Assembly: GCF_000577275.2 (NCBI RefSeq)
Contig: NZ_HG916852.1
Location: 561,001 to 625,000, forward strand
DNA from: Rhizobium favelukesii
GTDB lineage: Bacteria; Pseudomonadota; Alphaproteobacteria; Rhizobiales; Rhizobiaceae
Length of the DNA stretch: 64,000 nucleotides
Direction of reading: 5' to 3'
The notes below the pieces were generated by a model. That model saw nothing but the letters and a program-made list of their open reading frames with translations, did not search any database and had not been told where the DNA came from. Shown in pieces: positions 16,791 to 25,832 of the stretch; position 1 is the stretch's first letter; every line of letters begins with the position of its first letter. A program made the position numbers and the translations under genes.

Positions 16791-17068
16791 AAACTCATTA
16801 CCATATGGTAATGTCTGCGCACTGATTTGTGGATGTACAGTGCGCAGAGACGCCGGTCCACGCGGCCCTGATCGGGTAAGCCGCACGACGGGAGAATAAG
16901 CTTGTCTTCAAAGCTCACGTCTGGATACTCCAGTCGGAAGTTGTCGCCAGCAGCCTTGACGTAGTTGGCAATGTCCCCTTCTTCGGAAGCAGAAAACTCC
17001 AAGATAACCGATGATCGGGGTTCTTTTTGTCTCGTATAGACACTTTCATGCGCATGCGTAGACTCCAT
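16760..17068 (-). CDS. Small hypothetical protein, converging on the NusG-like gene
   Basis: About 102 residues from an ATG at 17068 (a GTG at 17092 is possible). The sequence (SSVILEFSASEEGDIANYVK, then FRLEYPDVSFEDKLILPSC) is balanced and looks genuine. Its last 31 bases overlap the 3' end of the NusG-like gene on the other strand. It follows the next minus-strand gene by about 30 bases and probably shares its transcript. No family recognised. Confidence 0.5.
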   Translation of the reverse strand: MESTHAHESVYTRQKEPRSSVILEFSASEEGDIANYVKAAGDNFRLEYPDVSFEDKLILPSCGLPDQGRVDRRLCALYIHKSVRRHYHMVMSFQAVPLSFNN

Positions 17069-17098
17069 ATCTGGACTTTCTCTTGAAGGCACACGGAC

Positions 17099-17395
17099 CT
17101 AGAGCTGGCAGCGCACGTAGGCCATTCTTTTGTCCCCACGTTTGTAGCCTGCCCGAGGCCCCCTCGATAATTCATCGACCACATGGGTCGCGAACGTTTC
17201 ATCAAGCCGCAGGTACTTCCACCCTTGACGCTCGCCGCTATTGCTGCCGCCGCGGACCTGCCAGGCGAGCATGATGTCATTGCCGTCTTGTGTCGTCCCA
17301 ACGGCGTGGACCTCAACGACGCGTGTGTAGCCGTCATATCGAAGCTCAAGGCACTGTTTTAGGCGTAATGCTTCACAAGGGGTGTTCAAGCGCAT
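17099..17395 (-). CDS. Small hypothetical protein (beta-rich, WYL-like pattern)
   Basis: A 98-residue protein: MRLNTPCEALRLKQCLELRY, RVVEVHAVGTTQDGNDIMLAW, then WKYLRLDETF and a basic C-terminus. The run of short strands, with RYDGY early and a WKYLRLDE segment, recalls WYL/Sm-fold ligand domains, but the resemblance is weak. GAGG lies 10 bases before the ATG. It forms a leftward pair with the next gene, set against the rightward phage operons. Confidence 0.55.
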   Translation of the reverse strand: MRLNTPCEALRLKQCLELRYDGYTRVVEVHAVGTTQDGNDIMLAWQVRGGSNSGERQGWKYLRLDETFATHVVDELSRGPRAGYKRGDKRMAYVRCQL

Positions 17396-17533
17396 TTCCG
17401 ACTCACCTCACGGGGCTAAACCAGGTGAGACTTAATCGAATACAGCGAAGAGTTGCAATAAGCGGCCAGCGTGTCCGGCGACGATGATTGATGGTCAGTT
17501 AGGGTAGTGGATGAACCAGGTGGTCCTTATTAC

Positions 17534-18135
17534 TCACTCGGTGGCACTTGTCGCTCTGGGCTTAAGCTTCCTGTTCAATGTGGTCCTGATCTGGCGAACA
17601 TTGAGAGCTCTGTCTTCTAGAGTAAATTCGATCGAGATTAATTCCGCTCGAAGCCGCGATGGGATGTAGGCAAAGAAAACCTCGCGGCATCCGTCGGTCT
17701 CCCCCACCAACTTGAACTGGGATGCCGTGCCGGCGGGCGCCACCGATGATACCGGAGAGGTGACGTTGGTCAGGTTGTCCGCTGAGAGGTCAGAAGCCGC
17801 GGGAGAAATCCTGTTCCCGTAGCCGTCATCGACGAGCACGATCTGGGATGTGACGAGCTTTCCGCCAACTGGCAGGGTTAGACGTGCTGAGGCCATATCC
17901 CAAAAGCGATCGGTTCGGTTCTTGGTCATCACGTCAATTGAGTACCATTCATCCGAACCCGAGAGCCATCCATGGGAGATAACCTCTAGATCGGGTGACG
18001 TCGGTCCCTCAGCAGCGAGCGCCTGTCTTCGGCCATAGATGACCCCCGCAACGCCAGCCAAAATCCGAATATACCCGTTGCCGTTCCAAGAGCCGCGATC
18101 CAGAAGTTCGTATCAGCGTCCACTCCGAGCCCCAT
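17534..18135 (-). pseudogene. Membrane-anchored hypothetical protein with a frameshift
   Basis: The ATG at 18135 opens MGLGVDADTNFWIAALGTATG, a transmembrane start. At a 4-base A-run (18060-18063, plus strand) the frame must shift by one to continue as GVAGVIYGRRQALAAEG and a clearly coding soluble domain (DLEVISHGWLSGSDEWYSID ... PSRLRAELISIEF) ending at 17534. A fifth base in the run would restore a protein of about 200 residues: one N-terminal helix and a beta-rich domain. Its role is unknown. The break may be real or a homopolymer error. Confidence 0.5.
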
Positions 18136-18201
18136 GTTTCGCCAATCCAAAACGCGATCATGCAATTTGCGGGTTAATGCTACCCTACAGGCGAAGTAGT
18201 C

Positions 18202-18570
18202 ATGGGCAAGCTCAACACCATTAAGCCACTTGTGGCCACTCTTCCTCCGCTCATTGGTAGACCCAAGGGTGAGAAGGCACGAGACCGACACCGCCGCCAG
18301 ACACAGCCCTGGCGAGCCTGGTACAACACTCCACGATGGGAGAGGCTGAGGCGTCAGGCCTTCGAGCGCGACCTCTACTTCTGCCAGCGCAGCGGAGAGC
18401 TATGCTCGGGCACTGGCAATGATCAGAACGCACCGGTGGCGAACCATAGGATCCCGCACCACGGTGATCCGACTCTCTTCTGGGACATCAACAACATCGA
18501 GACGGTGACCAAGCGCATCCACGATGGGCTGATCCAGTCCGAGGAGCGCAGGGCACTAGTAGGACTGTAG
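18202..18570 (+). CDS. HNH endonuclease of the packaging module
   Basis: A 122-residue protein. The HNH core reads FERDLYFCQRSG, then APVANHRIPHHGDPTLFWDINN and HDGLIQ. The central NH and the final His-Asp fit the family, though the second Cys pair of the zinc knuckle is missing. It lies just before small and large terminase genes, as in HK97-type phages, where HNH proteins assist the terminase at cos cleavage. This implies cos-type packaging. Confidence 0.8.
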   Translation: MGKLNTIKPLVATLPPLIGRPKGEKARDRHRRQTQPWRAWYNTPRWERLRRQAFERDLYFCQRSGELCSGTGNDQNAPVANHRIPHHGDPTLFWDINNIETVTKRIHDGLIQSEERRALVGL

Positions 18571-18582
18571 AGCCAAGAAGGC

Positions 18583-18702
18583 TTAGGGCCACTGAGGACC
18601 AACCGCGTACATGTAAACCCCAGCAATGGCGATCGCGATGAGGAAGATGATGATGACAAACCGAGACATCCCTCGGCTGGCTTTCTTATCGGTGCTCTTC
18701 AT
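18583..18702 (-). CDS. 39-residue single-span membrane protein
   Basis: A short frame on the opposite strand encodes MKSTDKKASRGMSRF, a strong hydrophobic helix (VIIIFLIAIAIAGVYMY) and AVGPQWP. The positive N-terminus predicts N-in topology. No good ribosome site is seen, so expression is uncertain, but composition and the clean fit between the HNH gene and the terminase region support it. Confidence 0.4.
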   Translation of the reverse strand: MKSTDKKASRGMSRFVIIIFLIAIAIAGVYMYAVGPQWP

Positions 18703-18861
18703 GAGCGTTCAACGGTAGCGGACCACCGAAGGTTCCAGCGATCGAGCAGCCCGGGGGGGTATGCCAGATCCGAAACGCCTCTGCGGCCGGACCCGCGTCC
18801 CCCACATGTAGAGATTTTTTTGTGATCCAGCAGTTTCCAGCCGGAAACCAGAGTGGAAACC
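18703..18861. other. Non-coding gap before terminase; candidate cos/packaging region
   Basis: No gene is seen in this gap. It contains GTTTCC (18833-18838) facing GGAAAC (18843-18848) and a second direct GGAAAC (18855-18860), plus a T7 run near 18815-18821. Such repeats beside terS can be terminase-binding sites. This is an inference from position only. Confidence 0.25.
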
Positions 18862-19404
18862 ATGGCTAAAGAGAACAAGCCCATCGACTGGGCCGGCATC
18901 GAGAAAGACTACCGGGCTGGCGCCATGAGTGTCCGCGACATTGCCCGCTGGTATGGGGTTTCTCACACCGGGATTAACAAGAAGGCGAAAGCTGATGGCT
19001 GGGTAAGGGACGCCAAACCCAAGCACATTGACCGGTCCGAGCCGGTTGAACGAGTTGCCAAGCCGGTGGAACCTACTGTGGACCTGTCGGAGAAGGGCAA
19101 ACTGCTTGCTGGCCGGATGATGGACGAGCTCGACGCAGTGACGTCACTGCATGGCGAGCTGGAAGACATGATCTGCGACGAGGAGAGCGATCCGCGGAGA
19201 CGGCAGGCACTCTTGAAGGCGATCTCGCTCGGTGAGCGGGCAAAGACCTTGAAGGATCTCAGCGCCACACTGAAAACGCTCACCGAGTCAGCGGCACCGG
19301 CGGGAAAGAAAGCTGCTCGAAAAGATGCGGCCGCAGCCGCTGCAGCCGGTGGCGGTAAGTTCGCTCAGCGGCCGGGCCCAAAGCTGGTGGTCGATAACAA
19401 GTGA
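18862..19404 (+). CDS. terS: Terminase small subunit
   Basis: A 180-residue protein. An N-terminal helix-turn-helix (WAGIEKDYRAGAMSVRDIAR then WYGVSHTGINKKAKADGW) binds the packaging start site; the middle is helical for oligomerisation (LLKAISLGERAKTLKDL) and the C-terminus is Ala/Gly/Lys-rich. It overlaps terL by 4 bases (GTGA). The ATG at 18862 is preferred over a GTG three codons upstream. Confidence 0.82.
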   Translation: MAKENKPIDWAGIEKDYRAGAMSVRDIARWYGVSHTGINKKAKADGWVRDAKPKHIDRSEPVERVAKPVEPTVDLSEKGKLLAGRMMDELDAVTSLHGELEDMICDEESDPRRRQALLKAISLGERAKTLKDLSATLKTLTESAAPAGKKAARKDAAAAAAAGGGKFAQRPGPKLVVDNK

Positions 19405-21104
19405 CGCTGCATTGGTCGACAGCATGCCCGGACTGGGAAAAGCGGATCGTATCGCAACGGTCGCTGATAGCATTCCGGCCACTCTTCCAGAGCGAGGCCG
19501 ACTACGCCCTGAGCGTATTCAAGGCGCTGAAGGTCACAGACCTGCCAGGCCAACCGACGTTTGGCGAAGTAAGTGACCAGTGGGTGTTTGACTTCGTCGC
19601 GGCGATCTTCGGGGCGTACGATGCCGAGACCGGCAAGCAGCTCATCACCGAATTCTTTCTGCTGATCAGCAAGAAGAACACGAAATCCACTATCGCCGCA
19701 GCGATCATGCTGACGGCGCTGATCATCAACTGGCGGCATAACGAGGAGCTGCTGATCCTGGCGCCGACGATCGAAGTTGCGCAGAACAGCTACAAGCCTG
19801 CCGCCGCGATGGTCCGTGCGGATCCGGAGCTCGACGCGAATGCCGACGAGGGCGGCTTGCTTGTCGTCCAAGACCATCTGCGGACGATCAAGCACCTCGG
19901 GACCGATGCGGCGCTGAAGGTGGTGGCCGCTGATACGGACACAGTGTCCGGCAAGAAGGCTGGCCGAATCCTGATCGACGAGCTTTGGGTGTTCGGCAAA
20001 CGAGCGAACGCGGATGCGATGCTCAGGGAGGCGACGGGCGGCCTGGTGTCGAGGCCGGAAGGGTTCATAATCACTCTGTCGACGCAGAGCGACGAGCCTC
20101 CGGCCGGCGTCTTCAAGGCAAAGCTCGACTACGCGCGAAACATTCGCGATGGAGTGATAGAGAACCGGAAATTCTTGCCGGTCATCTACGAATTCCCGCC
20201 AGAGATGATCAAGACGAAGGCTTACGAGGATCCGGCGAACTTCTACGTCACGAACCCGAACATTGGTCGATCGGTCAGCCAGGAGTGGCTGCAAGACGAG
20301 ATGACTAAGGAGCTTTCGGGCGATCGGACGACGCTGGCGACGTTCCTCGCCAAGCATTTGAACGTCGAGATCGGCATGAACCTTCGCGCCAACAGGTGGC
20401 CGGGAGCGGATCTCTGGGACGGCAGGGCAGTAGAGAGCATCACGCTCGACTATCTCGTCGCCAACTGCGACGTGATCGTTCCGGGGTTGGATGGCGGCGG
20501 CCTCGATGACTTGTTCGGCCTTGCTGTTGTCGGAAGGCATAAAGTGACGCGAGAGTGGCTGTGCTGGGTGCACGCCTGGTGTCACCACGGTGTGCTGAAA
20601 CGACGCCAGTCGATCGCAACCAAGCTGCGCGAATTCGAGAGCCGGGGCGAGTTGACGATCGTCGACGACGAGCTCGAGGATATCTCTGACATCGTCGGCA
20701 TCATTGCTCAAATCAAAGATGCCGGCTTGCTCGCTTGTGTGGCCGTCGACCCTGCCGGCTTAGGCGAAATGGTCGAAGCATTGGATGAGATAGGCGTCAC
20801 CCAGGAAGAGGGGATGCTGATCGGTGTTCCGCAAGGCTTCCAGCTGATGAATGCCATCAAGACGGCGGAGCGCAAGCTGGCGAACGGCACCTTGCGCCAT
20901 TCTGGCACCGGCCTCATGCAGTGGTGCGTTGGCAACCTAAAAATCGAGCCCACGGCCACTGCCATTAGAGCGACGAAGCAGAACGCCGGCGATGCGAAGA
21001 TTGACGTCGCGATGGCTCTTTTCAACGCCGTAACGGTGATGAGCCGCAACCCAGAACCGAAGCGTAAGCCGCAATTCCAGATGCTTGTCGTCGGCGGCCG
21101 ATAA
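19401..21104 (+). CDS. terL: Terminase large subunit (HK97/lambdoid type)
   Basis: A 567-residue DNA-packaging motor of the Terminase_1 group. The ATPase part has an atypical Walker A (LLISKKNTKSTIAAA) and Walker B (GRILIDELWVF) followed by a coupling TLSTQSDEP. The RNase H-like nuclease follows with the acidic VPGLDGGGLDDLFGLAVVG, VAVDPAGLGEMVEAL and C-terminal DAKIDVAMALFNAV motifs. GTG start overlapping the terS stop. Confidence 0.93.
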   Translation: MTLHWSTACPDWEKRIVSQRSLIAFRPLFQSEADYALSVFKALKVTDLPGQPTFGEVSDQWVFDFVAAIFGAYDAETGKQLITEFFLLISKKNTKSTIAAAIMLTALIINWRHNEELLILAPTIEVAQNSYKPAAAMVRADPELDANADEGGLLVVQDHLRTIKHLGTDAALKVVAADTDTVSGKKAGRILIDELWVFGKRANADAMLREATGGLVSRPEGFIITLSTQSDEPPAGVFKAKLDYARNIRDGVIENRKFLPVIYEFPPEMIKTKAYEDPANFYVTNPNIGRSVSQEWLQDEMTKELSGDRTTLATFLAKHLNVEIGMNLRANRWPGADLWDGRAVESITLDYLVANCDVIVPGLDGGGLDDLFGLAVVGRHKVTREWLCWVHAWCHHGVLKRRQSIATKLREFESRGELTIVDDELEDISDIVGIIAQIKDAGLLACVAVDPAGLGEMVEALDEIGVTQEEGMLIGVPQGFQLMNAIKTAERKLANGTLRHSGTGLMQWCVGNLKIEPTATAIRATKQNAGDAKIDVAMALFNAVTVMSRNPEPKRKPQFQMLVVGGR

Positions 21105-21114
21105 GGAAGCACAC

Positions 21115-23067
21115 ATGAACAGGATGTATTCGGTCCTGACGGTGAAAGCCGTCGAGGAGGATCAGCGCATTATCCGCGGCGTCGCAACCACACCCAACCC
21201 GGATCGTGTCGGCGACATTGTGGAACCCCTCGGTGTCCAGTTCAAGAACCCGATGCCACTGCTACATCAGCACGTTCACGACAAGCCTGTCGGCACCGTG
21301 ACCTTCGACAAACCCACCAAGGACGGCATCACCTTCGAGGCAAAGCTGCCGAAGATTGAAGATGCTGGCCCACTGCGCGACCGGATCGAAACCGCGTGGG
21401 GCGAGCTTAAGGCCGGCCTCGTGCGCGCCGTCTCGATTGGATTTCGTTCGCTCGAGCATGCCTGGATGGATGATGGCGGTATCCGCTTCATCAAATCGGA
21501 AGTGCTCGAACTCTCTCTTGTGTCCGTACCGGCCAATGCCGACGCGGTGATCTCCACCATCAAGTCAATCGATCGCCCTCTGCTCGCCGCGACCGGCAAA
21601 GAGCCGAAGGCAAACGATCGGCCTGCTCGTCCCGGCGCCTCGGGAAAATCCACCAAACCGGTAAATCTCAAGCCAAAGGAAAATGCAGCTATGAAGACCG
21701 TAGCAGAACAGATCGCGGCGCTGGAAGCCTCTCGGCAGGCCAAGTCCGCACGCATGGGTGAAGTCATGCATAAGTCCATCGACGAAGGCCGATCCACCGA
21801 TCAGTCCGAGCAGGAAGAGTTCGACACGCTCGAACAGGAAGTCGGCCAGATCGACGGCGACCTGAAGCGCCTTCGCGCTTTGGAAAAGACGCAGGCTCTC
21901 ACCGCAAAGCCGGTAATAGCCAATCAGATCAAGACCACAGAAGCGGGCGCTGCCGTCCGTATGGGCGCTCCCGTCGTCATCAAGAGCGACAAGGACGAAG
22001 CCTTCGAAGGGCAGAGCTTCACACGCATGGTGATCGCCAAGACCCTGGCGCGCATCGATGACATGTCGGCGGTCGGCGTCGCTCATAAGCGCTGGGGCAA
22101 GAGCAACCCACAGCTCGTTGAAACCATCAAGGCTGCTGTCGCAGGCGGCGGTACAGAATCCGGCGAGTGGGGTTCGGAGCTCGTTCACATCGATCGCTAT
22201 ACCGGCGACTTCATCGAATACCTGTACAGCCGTACCGTGTTCGACAAGCTGCCGCTGCGCGAAGTGCCGGCCAACGTCAACATCGCTGGCCAGGATGGTG
22301 CTGCCACCGGCTACTGGGTTGGTCAATCCAAGTCCATTCCGGTCACCAAGGCTGACTTCTTCGACGTGAACCTGACGCCTCTCAAGGTTGCCGCTCTTGC
22401 TGTGGTGTCGAAGGAACTTCTTCGCGATTCATCGCCGTCCGCTGAGAAGCTCGTTCGAGACGCCCTCGTCGAGGCATCGGCGCAGCGTGTCGATCAGACC
22501 TTCCTTGGCACCGGCGCAGCCGTTGCTGGGGTATCGCCGGCTGGCATCCTCAACGGCGTCACGGCCGGCACCAGCGCGGGCTCCGACATCGAAGGCGTTA
22601 TTGCCGACGTCAAGGCGCTCTATGCTGGCTTCATCGCGGCGAACAACGCTGACGGCCTCCAGTTCGTAACCACGCAGTCGCTCGCCAAGTCCGTAGGCCT
22701 CATGCAGAACGCTCTCGGCAATTGGGCATTCCCCGGTTTGTCGGCGAATGGCGGCAGCCTGCTCGGCGATCCGCTTGTTGCTGGCGGCAATGTCGGAGCC
22801 GGCGACCTGATCCTGCTGAAACCGTCCGACATCTACAAAATCGGCGACCGCGGCGTGGAAGTCTCGCTTTCGACCGAAGCCGCCATTGAGATGGACAGCG
22901 CACCGGCCGGAGCTAGCGACACGCCGACCGCGAACACGAGCGTTGTGTCGATGTTCCAGACGGATTCCGTGGCCATCAAGGTCGTGCGCCCGCTGAACTT
23001 CGCGAAGCGCCGCGCATCTGCCGTCGCTTACATTGGCGACGCCGATTACGGCGCGGTGGCACCGTAA
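21115..23067 (+). CDS. HK97-type prohead protease fused to major capsid protein
   Basis: A single 650-residue polyprotein. Residues 1-170 are a U35/HK97-type prohead protease: His in LLHQHVHDKPVG, Ser in RAVSIGFRSLE and Glu in EVLELSLVSVPANADAVI form the triad region. A linker leads at about residue 193 to a coiled-coil delta-like segment (MKTVAEQIAALEASRQAK), then the HK97-fold capsid (about 290-650, with YWVGQSKSIPVTKADF and LGDPLVAGG). The ATG at 21115 has AAGGA 7 bases upstream. AAAGGA also lies 10 bases before the internal ATG 21691, which could give free capsid protein. Confidence 0.9.
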   Translation: MNRMYSVLTVKAVEEDQRIIRGVATTPNPDRVGDIVEPLGVQFKNPMPLLHQHVHDKPVGTVTFDKPTKDGITFEAKLPKIEDAGPLRDRIETAWGELKAGLVRAVSIGFRSLEHAWMDDGGIRFIKSEVLELSLVSVPANADAVISTIKSIDRPLLAATGKEPKANDRPARPGASGKSTKPVNLKPKENAAMKTVAEQIAALEASRQAKSARMGEVMHKSIDEGRSTDQSEQEEFDTLEQEVGQIDGDLKRLRALEKTQALTAKPVIANQIKTTEAGAAVRMGAPVVIKSDKDEAFEGQSFTRMVIAKTLARIDDMSAVGVAHKRWGKSNPQLVETIKAAVAGGGTESGEWGSELVHIDRYTGDFIEYLYSRTVFDKLPLREVPANVNIAGQDGAATGYWVGQSKSIPVTKADFFDVNLTPLKVAALAVVSKELLRDSSPSAEKLVRDALVEASAQRVDQTFLGTGAAVAGVSPAGILNGVTAGTSAGSDIEGVIADVKALYAGFIAANNADGLQFVTTQSLAKSVGLMQNALGNWAFPGLSANGGSLLGDPLVAGGNVGAGDLILLKPSDIYKIGDRGVEVSLSTEAAIEMDSAPAGASDTPTANTSVVSMFQTDSVAIKVVRPLNFAKRRASAVAYIGDADYGAVAP

Positions 23068-23076
23068 AGCGCTAAA

Positions 23077-23094
23077 GCGGGGCTTCGGCCCCGC
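23077..23094 (+). terminator. UUCG-loop hairpin after the capsid gene
   Basis: GCGGGGC-TTCG-GCCCCGC, a perfect 7-bp stem with an extra-stable tetraloop, 10 bases after the capsid stop. It is followed by CATTCTCCTTATTTT, a weak T-tract. It may partly terminate or protect the abundant capsid mRNA from decay. Confidence 0.6.
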
Positions 23095-23122
23095 CATTCT
23101 CCTTATTTTGATGGAGGGTTCG

Positions 23123-23392
23123 ATGGACCTGATTGCTACTCGCCGTATGAGCTATGGAACGCGTCGGCTTCTGCCGGGTGACAGGTTCACCGCACCGAGC
23201 CAGACTGCCCGCGTATTGATCGCAATCAAGAAGGCAAAGGCGGCCGGCGCTGAAGGGCTAGGCGCAGAGCCAGCAAAGCCGTTGGCAGTGCTTCGCACCG
23301 AATATCAGGCGGTGACTGGCAAGCGCCCGTTCCACGGTTGGGATGCCGAAACCCTCAAGACGAAAATCGCAGAGGCGAAGGACGCTAACTGA
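23123..23392 (+). CDS. Small head-region protein with HeH/Rho-N-like end
   Basis: An 89-residue basic protein with GGAGGG just before its ATG. It starts MDLIATRRMSYGTRRLLPGD and ends RPFHGWDAETLKTKIAEA, a short helix-extended loop-helix pattern like HeH/LEM or Rho-N domains. It sits between capsid and portal genes. A head-completion role is inferred from position. Its stop overlaps the portal ATG. Confidence 0.65.
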   Translation: MDLIATRRMSYGTRRLLPGDRFTAPSQTARVLIAIKKAKAAGAEGLGAEPAKPLAVLRTEYQAVTGKRPFHGWDAETLKTKIAEAKDAN

Positions 23393-24741
23393 TGCGCCTT
23401 TTTGGGTTCAATATCTCCCGCGCAAAGTCGGTTGAGAAAGCGGTCTCGCCTGTTCCGCAAGGCGGTCGCGGATGGTGGTCGATCCTCGAAAGCTTTCCGG
23501 GTGCATGGCAGCAGAACGTCGAGATCAAATTCGACTCCGTTCTGTCCAATCACGCTGATTTTGCGTGCCGGACGCTGATCGCCTCGGACATTGCCAAACT
23601 TCGTATCAAGCTGGTGGCGAAAGATAGCAATGGCATTTGGTCGGAGACCTCAAACCCAGCCTATTCGCCCGTCCTGCGCAAGCCGAACGACTGGCAGACC
23701 CGTATCCAGTTCATGGAGAGCTGGGTGCTGTCAAAGCTGCAGCGAGGGAACGCATATATCCTGAAGCAGCGCGACGGGCGCGGCGTTGTGGTCAAGCTCT
23801 ATGTTCTGAACCCCGACCTAGTGACGCCGCTCGTCTCCGACAGTGGGGCGGTGTTCTACCAGATGAATACAGACGCTTTGAGTGGCGTCGACCAGCTTAT
23901 TACCGTCCCGGCGCGCGAAATCATCCATGACCGGTTCAACTGCTTTTTTCACCCGTTGGTTGGCCTATCGCCGATCTTTGCCAGCGGCTTGGCAGCGATG
24001 CAGGTGCTTGCGATCCAGAACGACAGCACTCTGTTCTTCCAGAACGGAGCCCAGCCGGGCGGTGTGCTCACGGCTCCCGGTGCGATTGAGGACGCTACCG
24101 CGCAACGGATCAAGGAAAAATGGGATAGCAATTTCTCCGGCAAGAACGCCGGCAAGGTTGCGGTCCTTGGCGACGGCCTCAAGTACGAGGCGATGAGAGC
24201 CAAATCCACAGACAGCCAAATGATCGAGCAGCTGAAATGGAGTGCTGAGGTCATTTGCTCGACCTACCATGTCCCGCCCTACAAGATCGGCGTAGGGCAG
24301 ATGCCGACGAACAACAACGTCCAGAGCTTGAACGTCGAGTTCTACAGTCAGTGCTTGCAGCGGCTGATCGAGGACATTGAGCTCTGCCTGGACGAGGGGC
24401 TCGGCACAGGGGAATCGCTCGGTACAGAATTCGACCTCGATGGCCTCCTACGTATGGACAGCGTGTCGATGATGGAGACGCTCGATAAGGCGTCCGGCAT
24501 CATGACTATAGACGAGAAGCGGCGGAAGCTGGATCTCAAGCCTGTGCCGGGCGGTGGCAGCGTCTACCTGCAGCAGCAGAATTACAGTCTGGATGCCCTC
24601 GCCAAGCGCGATGCACAGGCTGACCCGTTCGGTACGGCCAAACCTGAAACTGCTTCGACAGAACCTGATCCGGCCAACGACAACCCGTCTGAGGCAGAGG
24701 CTCGCGCCGCCTTGGTGGAAATTCTCAAAGGACTTCGCTGA
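23392..24741 (+). CDS. Portal protein, HK97 family
   Basis: A 449-residue protein matching phage_portal of HK97 type: a start with LESFPGAWQQNVEI, then LVLRKPN-like SPVLRKPNDWQTRIQF, FMESWVLSKLQRGNAYI and the wing/stem with EVICSTYHVPPYKIGVGQ and NVEFYSQCLQRLIEDIE. Twelve copies would form the DNA-entry ring at one capsid vertex. The C-terminus is disordered and acidic. Overlaps neighbours by one base on each side. Confidence 0.92.
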   Translation: MRLFGFNISRAKSVEKAVSPVPQGGRGWWSILESFPGAWQQNVEIKFDSVLSNHADFACRTLIASDIAKLRIKLVAKDSNGIWSETSNPAYSPVLRKPNDWQTRIQFMESWVLSKLQRGNAYILKQRDGRGVVVKLYVLNPDLVTPLVSDSGAVFYQMNTDALSGVDQLITVPAREIIHDRFNCFFHPLVGLSPIFASGLAAMQVLAIQNDSTLFFQNGAQPGGVLTAPGAIEDATAQRIKEKWDSNFSGKNAGKVAVLGDGLKYEAMRAKSTDSQMIEQLKWSAEVICSTYHVPPYKIGVGQMPTNNNVQSLNVEFYSQCLQRLIEDIELCLDEGLGTGESLGTEFDLDGLLRMDSVSMMETLDKASGIMTIDEKRRKLDLKPVPGGGSVYLQQQNYSLDALAKRDAQADPFGTAKPETASTEPDPANDNPSEAEARAALVEILKGLR

Positions 24742-25505
24742 TGAAATTCGATGGAAAGGCCTTCGGCGCTGAGATCGTCGGCGTGGTGAAGGGATATCTG
24801 GAGAAGGAGTTGGCGCCACTCGCGGCTCGAATGGATGCTCTTGAGAAGCGCATCGAAGCAATCCCGGCGCCAGTGGATCTGTCCTCTGATCTCGCGGCTC
24901 TGAAAACAGCTATAGAGGCGATCGTCATCCCGGAAATTCCGAACACACCAGAGCTTCCGGATATTACAGCGATAGTCGGAAAGGCCATCAAGGAAGCGGC
25001 AGCTGCTATCCCGGCCCCAGAAGACGGCAAGGACGGCCTTGGCCTGGCCTGCGCCTTCATCGATCGCGACGGCAACCTCGTCCTCACAATGACCAACGGT
25101 GAGCCGAAGAACCTCGGGCCTGTCGTCGGCAAGGACGGCGAGCCCGGCAAGCCCGGCCGCGATGGCTTCAACCTCGAAGACTTCGACGCCTCCGTAATGG
25201 ATGACGGGCGCACGGTGCTCCTGTCCTTCACTGGCAAACAACTCGACTACAAGGTCGAGCTTGGCTTCCCTGTCATGCTCTACCGCGGCGTCTTCAAGGA
25301 CGGCCAGCCCTACGAGCGCGGCGACACCGTCACCTGGGCGGGTTCGCTCTGGCATTGCGACAAGGCGACTTCTGAAAAGCCGGGAGACGGCTCCAAGGAC
25401 TGGACCCTCTGCGCCAAGAAGGGCCGCGACGGAAAGAACGGCGAGGCAAAGGAAGCCAAGCCGTTTCAGCCGCTGACGATAGGCACTCCGGCGAAGGGGA
25501 AGTGA
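24741..25505 (+). CDS. Head-region protein with collagen-like and carbohydrate-binding-like segments
   Basis: A 254-residue protein. The N-terminal third is coiled coil (EKELAPLAARMDALEKRIEA). Two collagen-like runs follow (GKDGEPGKPGRDG at about 132 and GRDGKNG near 230). Between them is a module (YRGVFKDGQPYERGDTVTWA then GSLWHC) like CBM5/12 domains on phage tail and head decorations. Placed between portal and connector genes, it is probably a virion surface or vertex fibre. One-base overlap with portal. Confidence 0.65.
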   Translation: MKFDGKAFGAEIVGVVKGYLEKELAPLAARMDALEKRIEAIPAPVDLSSDLAALKTAIEAIVIPEIPNTPELPDITAIVGKAIKEAAAAIPAPEDGKDGLGLACAFIDRDGNLVLTMTNGEPKNLGPVVGKDGEPGKPGRDGFNLEDFDASVMDDGRTVLLSFTGKQLDYKVELGFPVMLYRGVFKDGQPYERGDTVTWAGSLWHCDKATSEKPGDGSKDWTLCAKKGRDGKNGEAKEAKPFQPLTIGTPAKGK

Positions 25506-25506
25506 C

Positions 25507-25821
25507 ATGGCCCTTGTAACCGTCGACCAAGTCAATCTCGCGCTCCGCCTAGAACTCGTAGATGCCGATGAGCGCATTCCTGATATCGAGCTGAAGATTA
25601 GCCAGGCCGAAGACGCGGTGATCGACTACCTGAAAAAGCCAGATCATGGATGGGACCAGACGACCGTCCCCGGGCGCGTTTCGGCAGCGATCTTGCTCGT
25701 CATCCAGAGCCTGCTCGATGTGGCCGACACCGGCGGCCTTCTCCCCGGTCTCGGCTCCGGTGACCCCAAGAATCCTGTGGTGGCGCTCCTGTATCGCCTC
25801 CGCGACCCTGCAATCGCCTGA
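25507..25821 (+). CDS. Head-tail connector (gp6-like)
   Basis: A 104-residue protein typical of the phage gp6/DNA-packaging connector: LALRLELVDADERIPDIELK, a VIDYL-like helix (AEDAVIDYLKKPD) and SAAILLVIQSLLD. It would form a ring below the portal. Located in canonical order after the portal. Confidence 0.8.
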   Translation: MALVTVDQVNLALRLELVDADERIPDIELKISQAEDAVIDYLKKPDHGWDQTTVPGRVSAAILLVIQSLLDVADTGGLLPGLGSGDPKNPVVALLYRLRDPAIA

Positions 25822-25832
25822 AGGAGCTTTCA

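Noticed and set aside
17511..17669. 52-residue plus-strand frame with a strong membrane-like helix (MNQVVLITHSVALVAL...).
   Set aside because: It lies antisense to the well-formed C-terminal coding region of the minus-strand membrane-anchored gene and has a weak ribosome site; hydrophobicity is likely a by-product of the opposite strand's composition.
19365..20711. 448-residue minus-strand frame.
   Set aside because: Antisense to the large terminase; Arg/Asp/Gln-rich composition typical of high-GC shadow frames.
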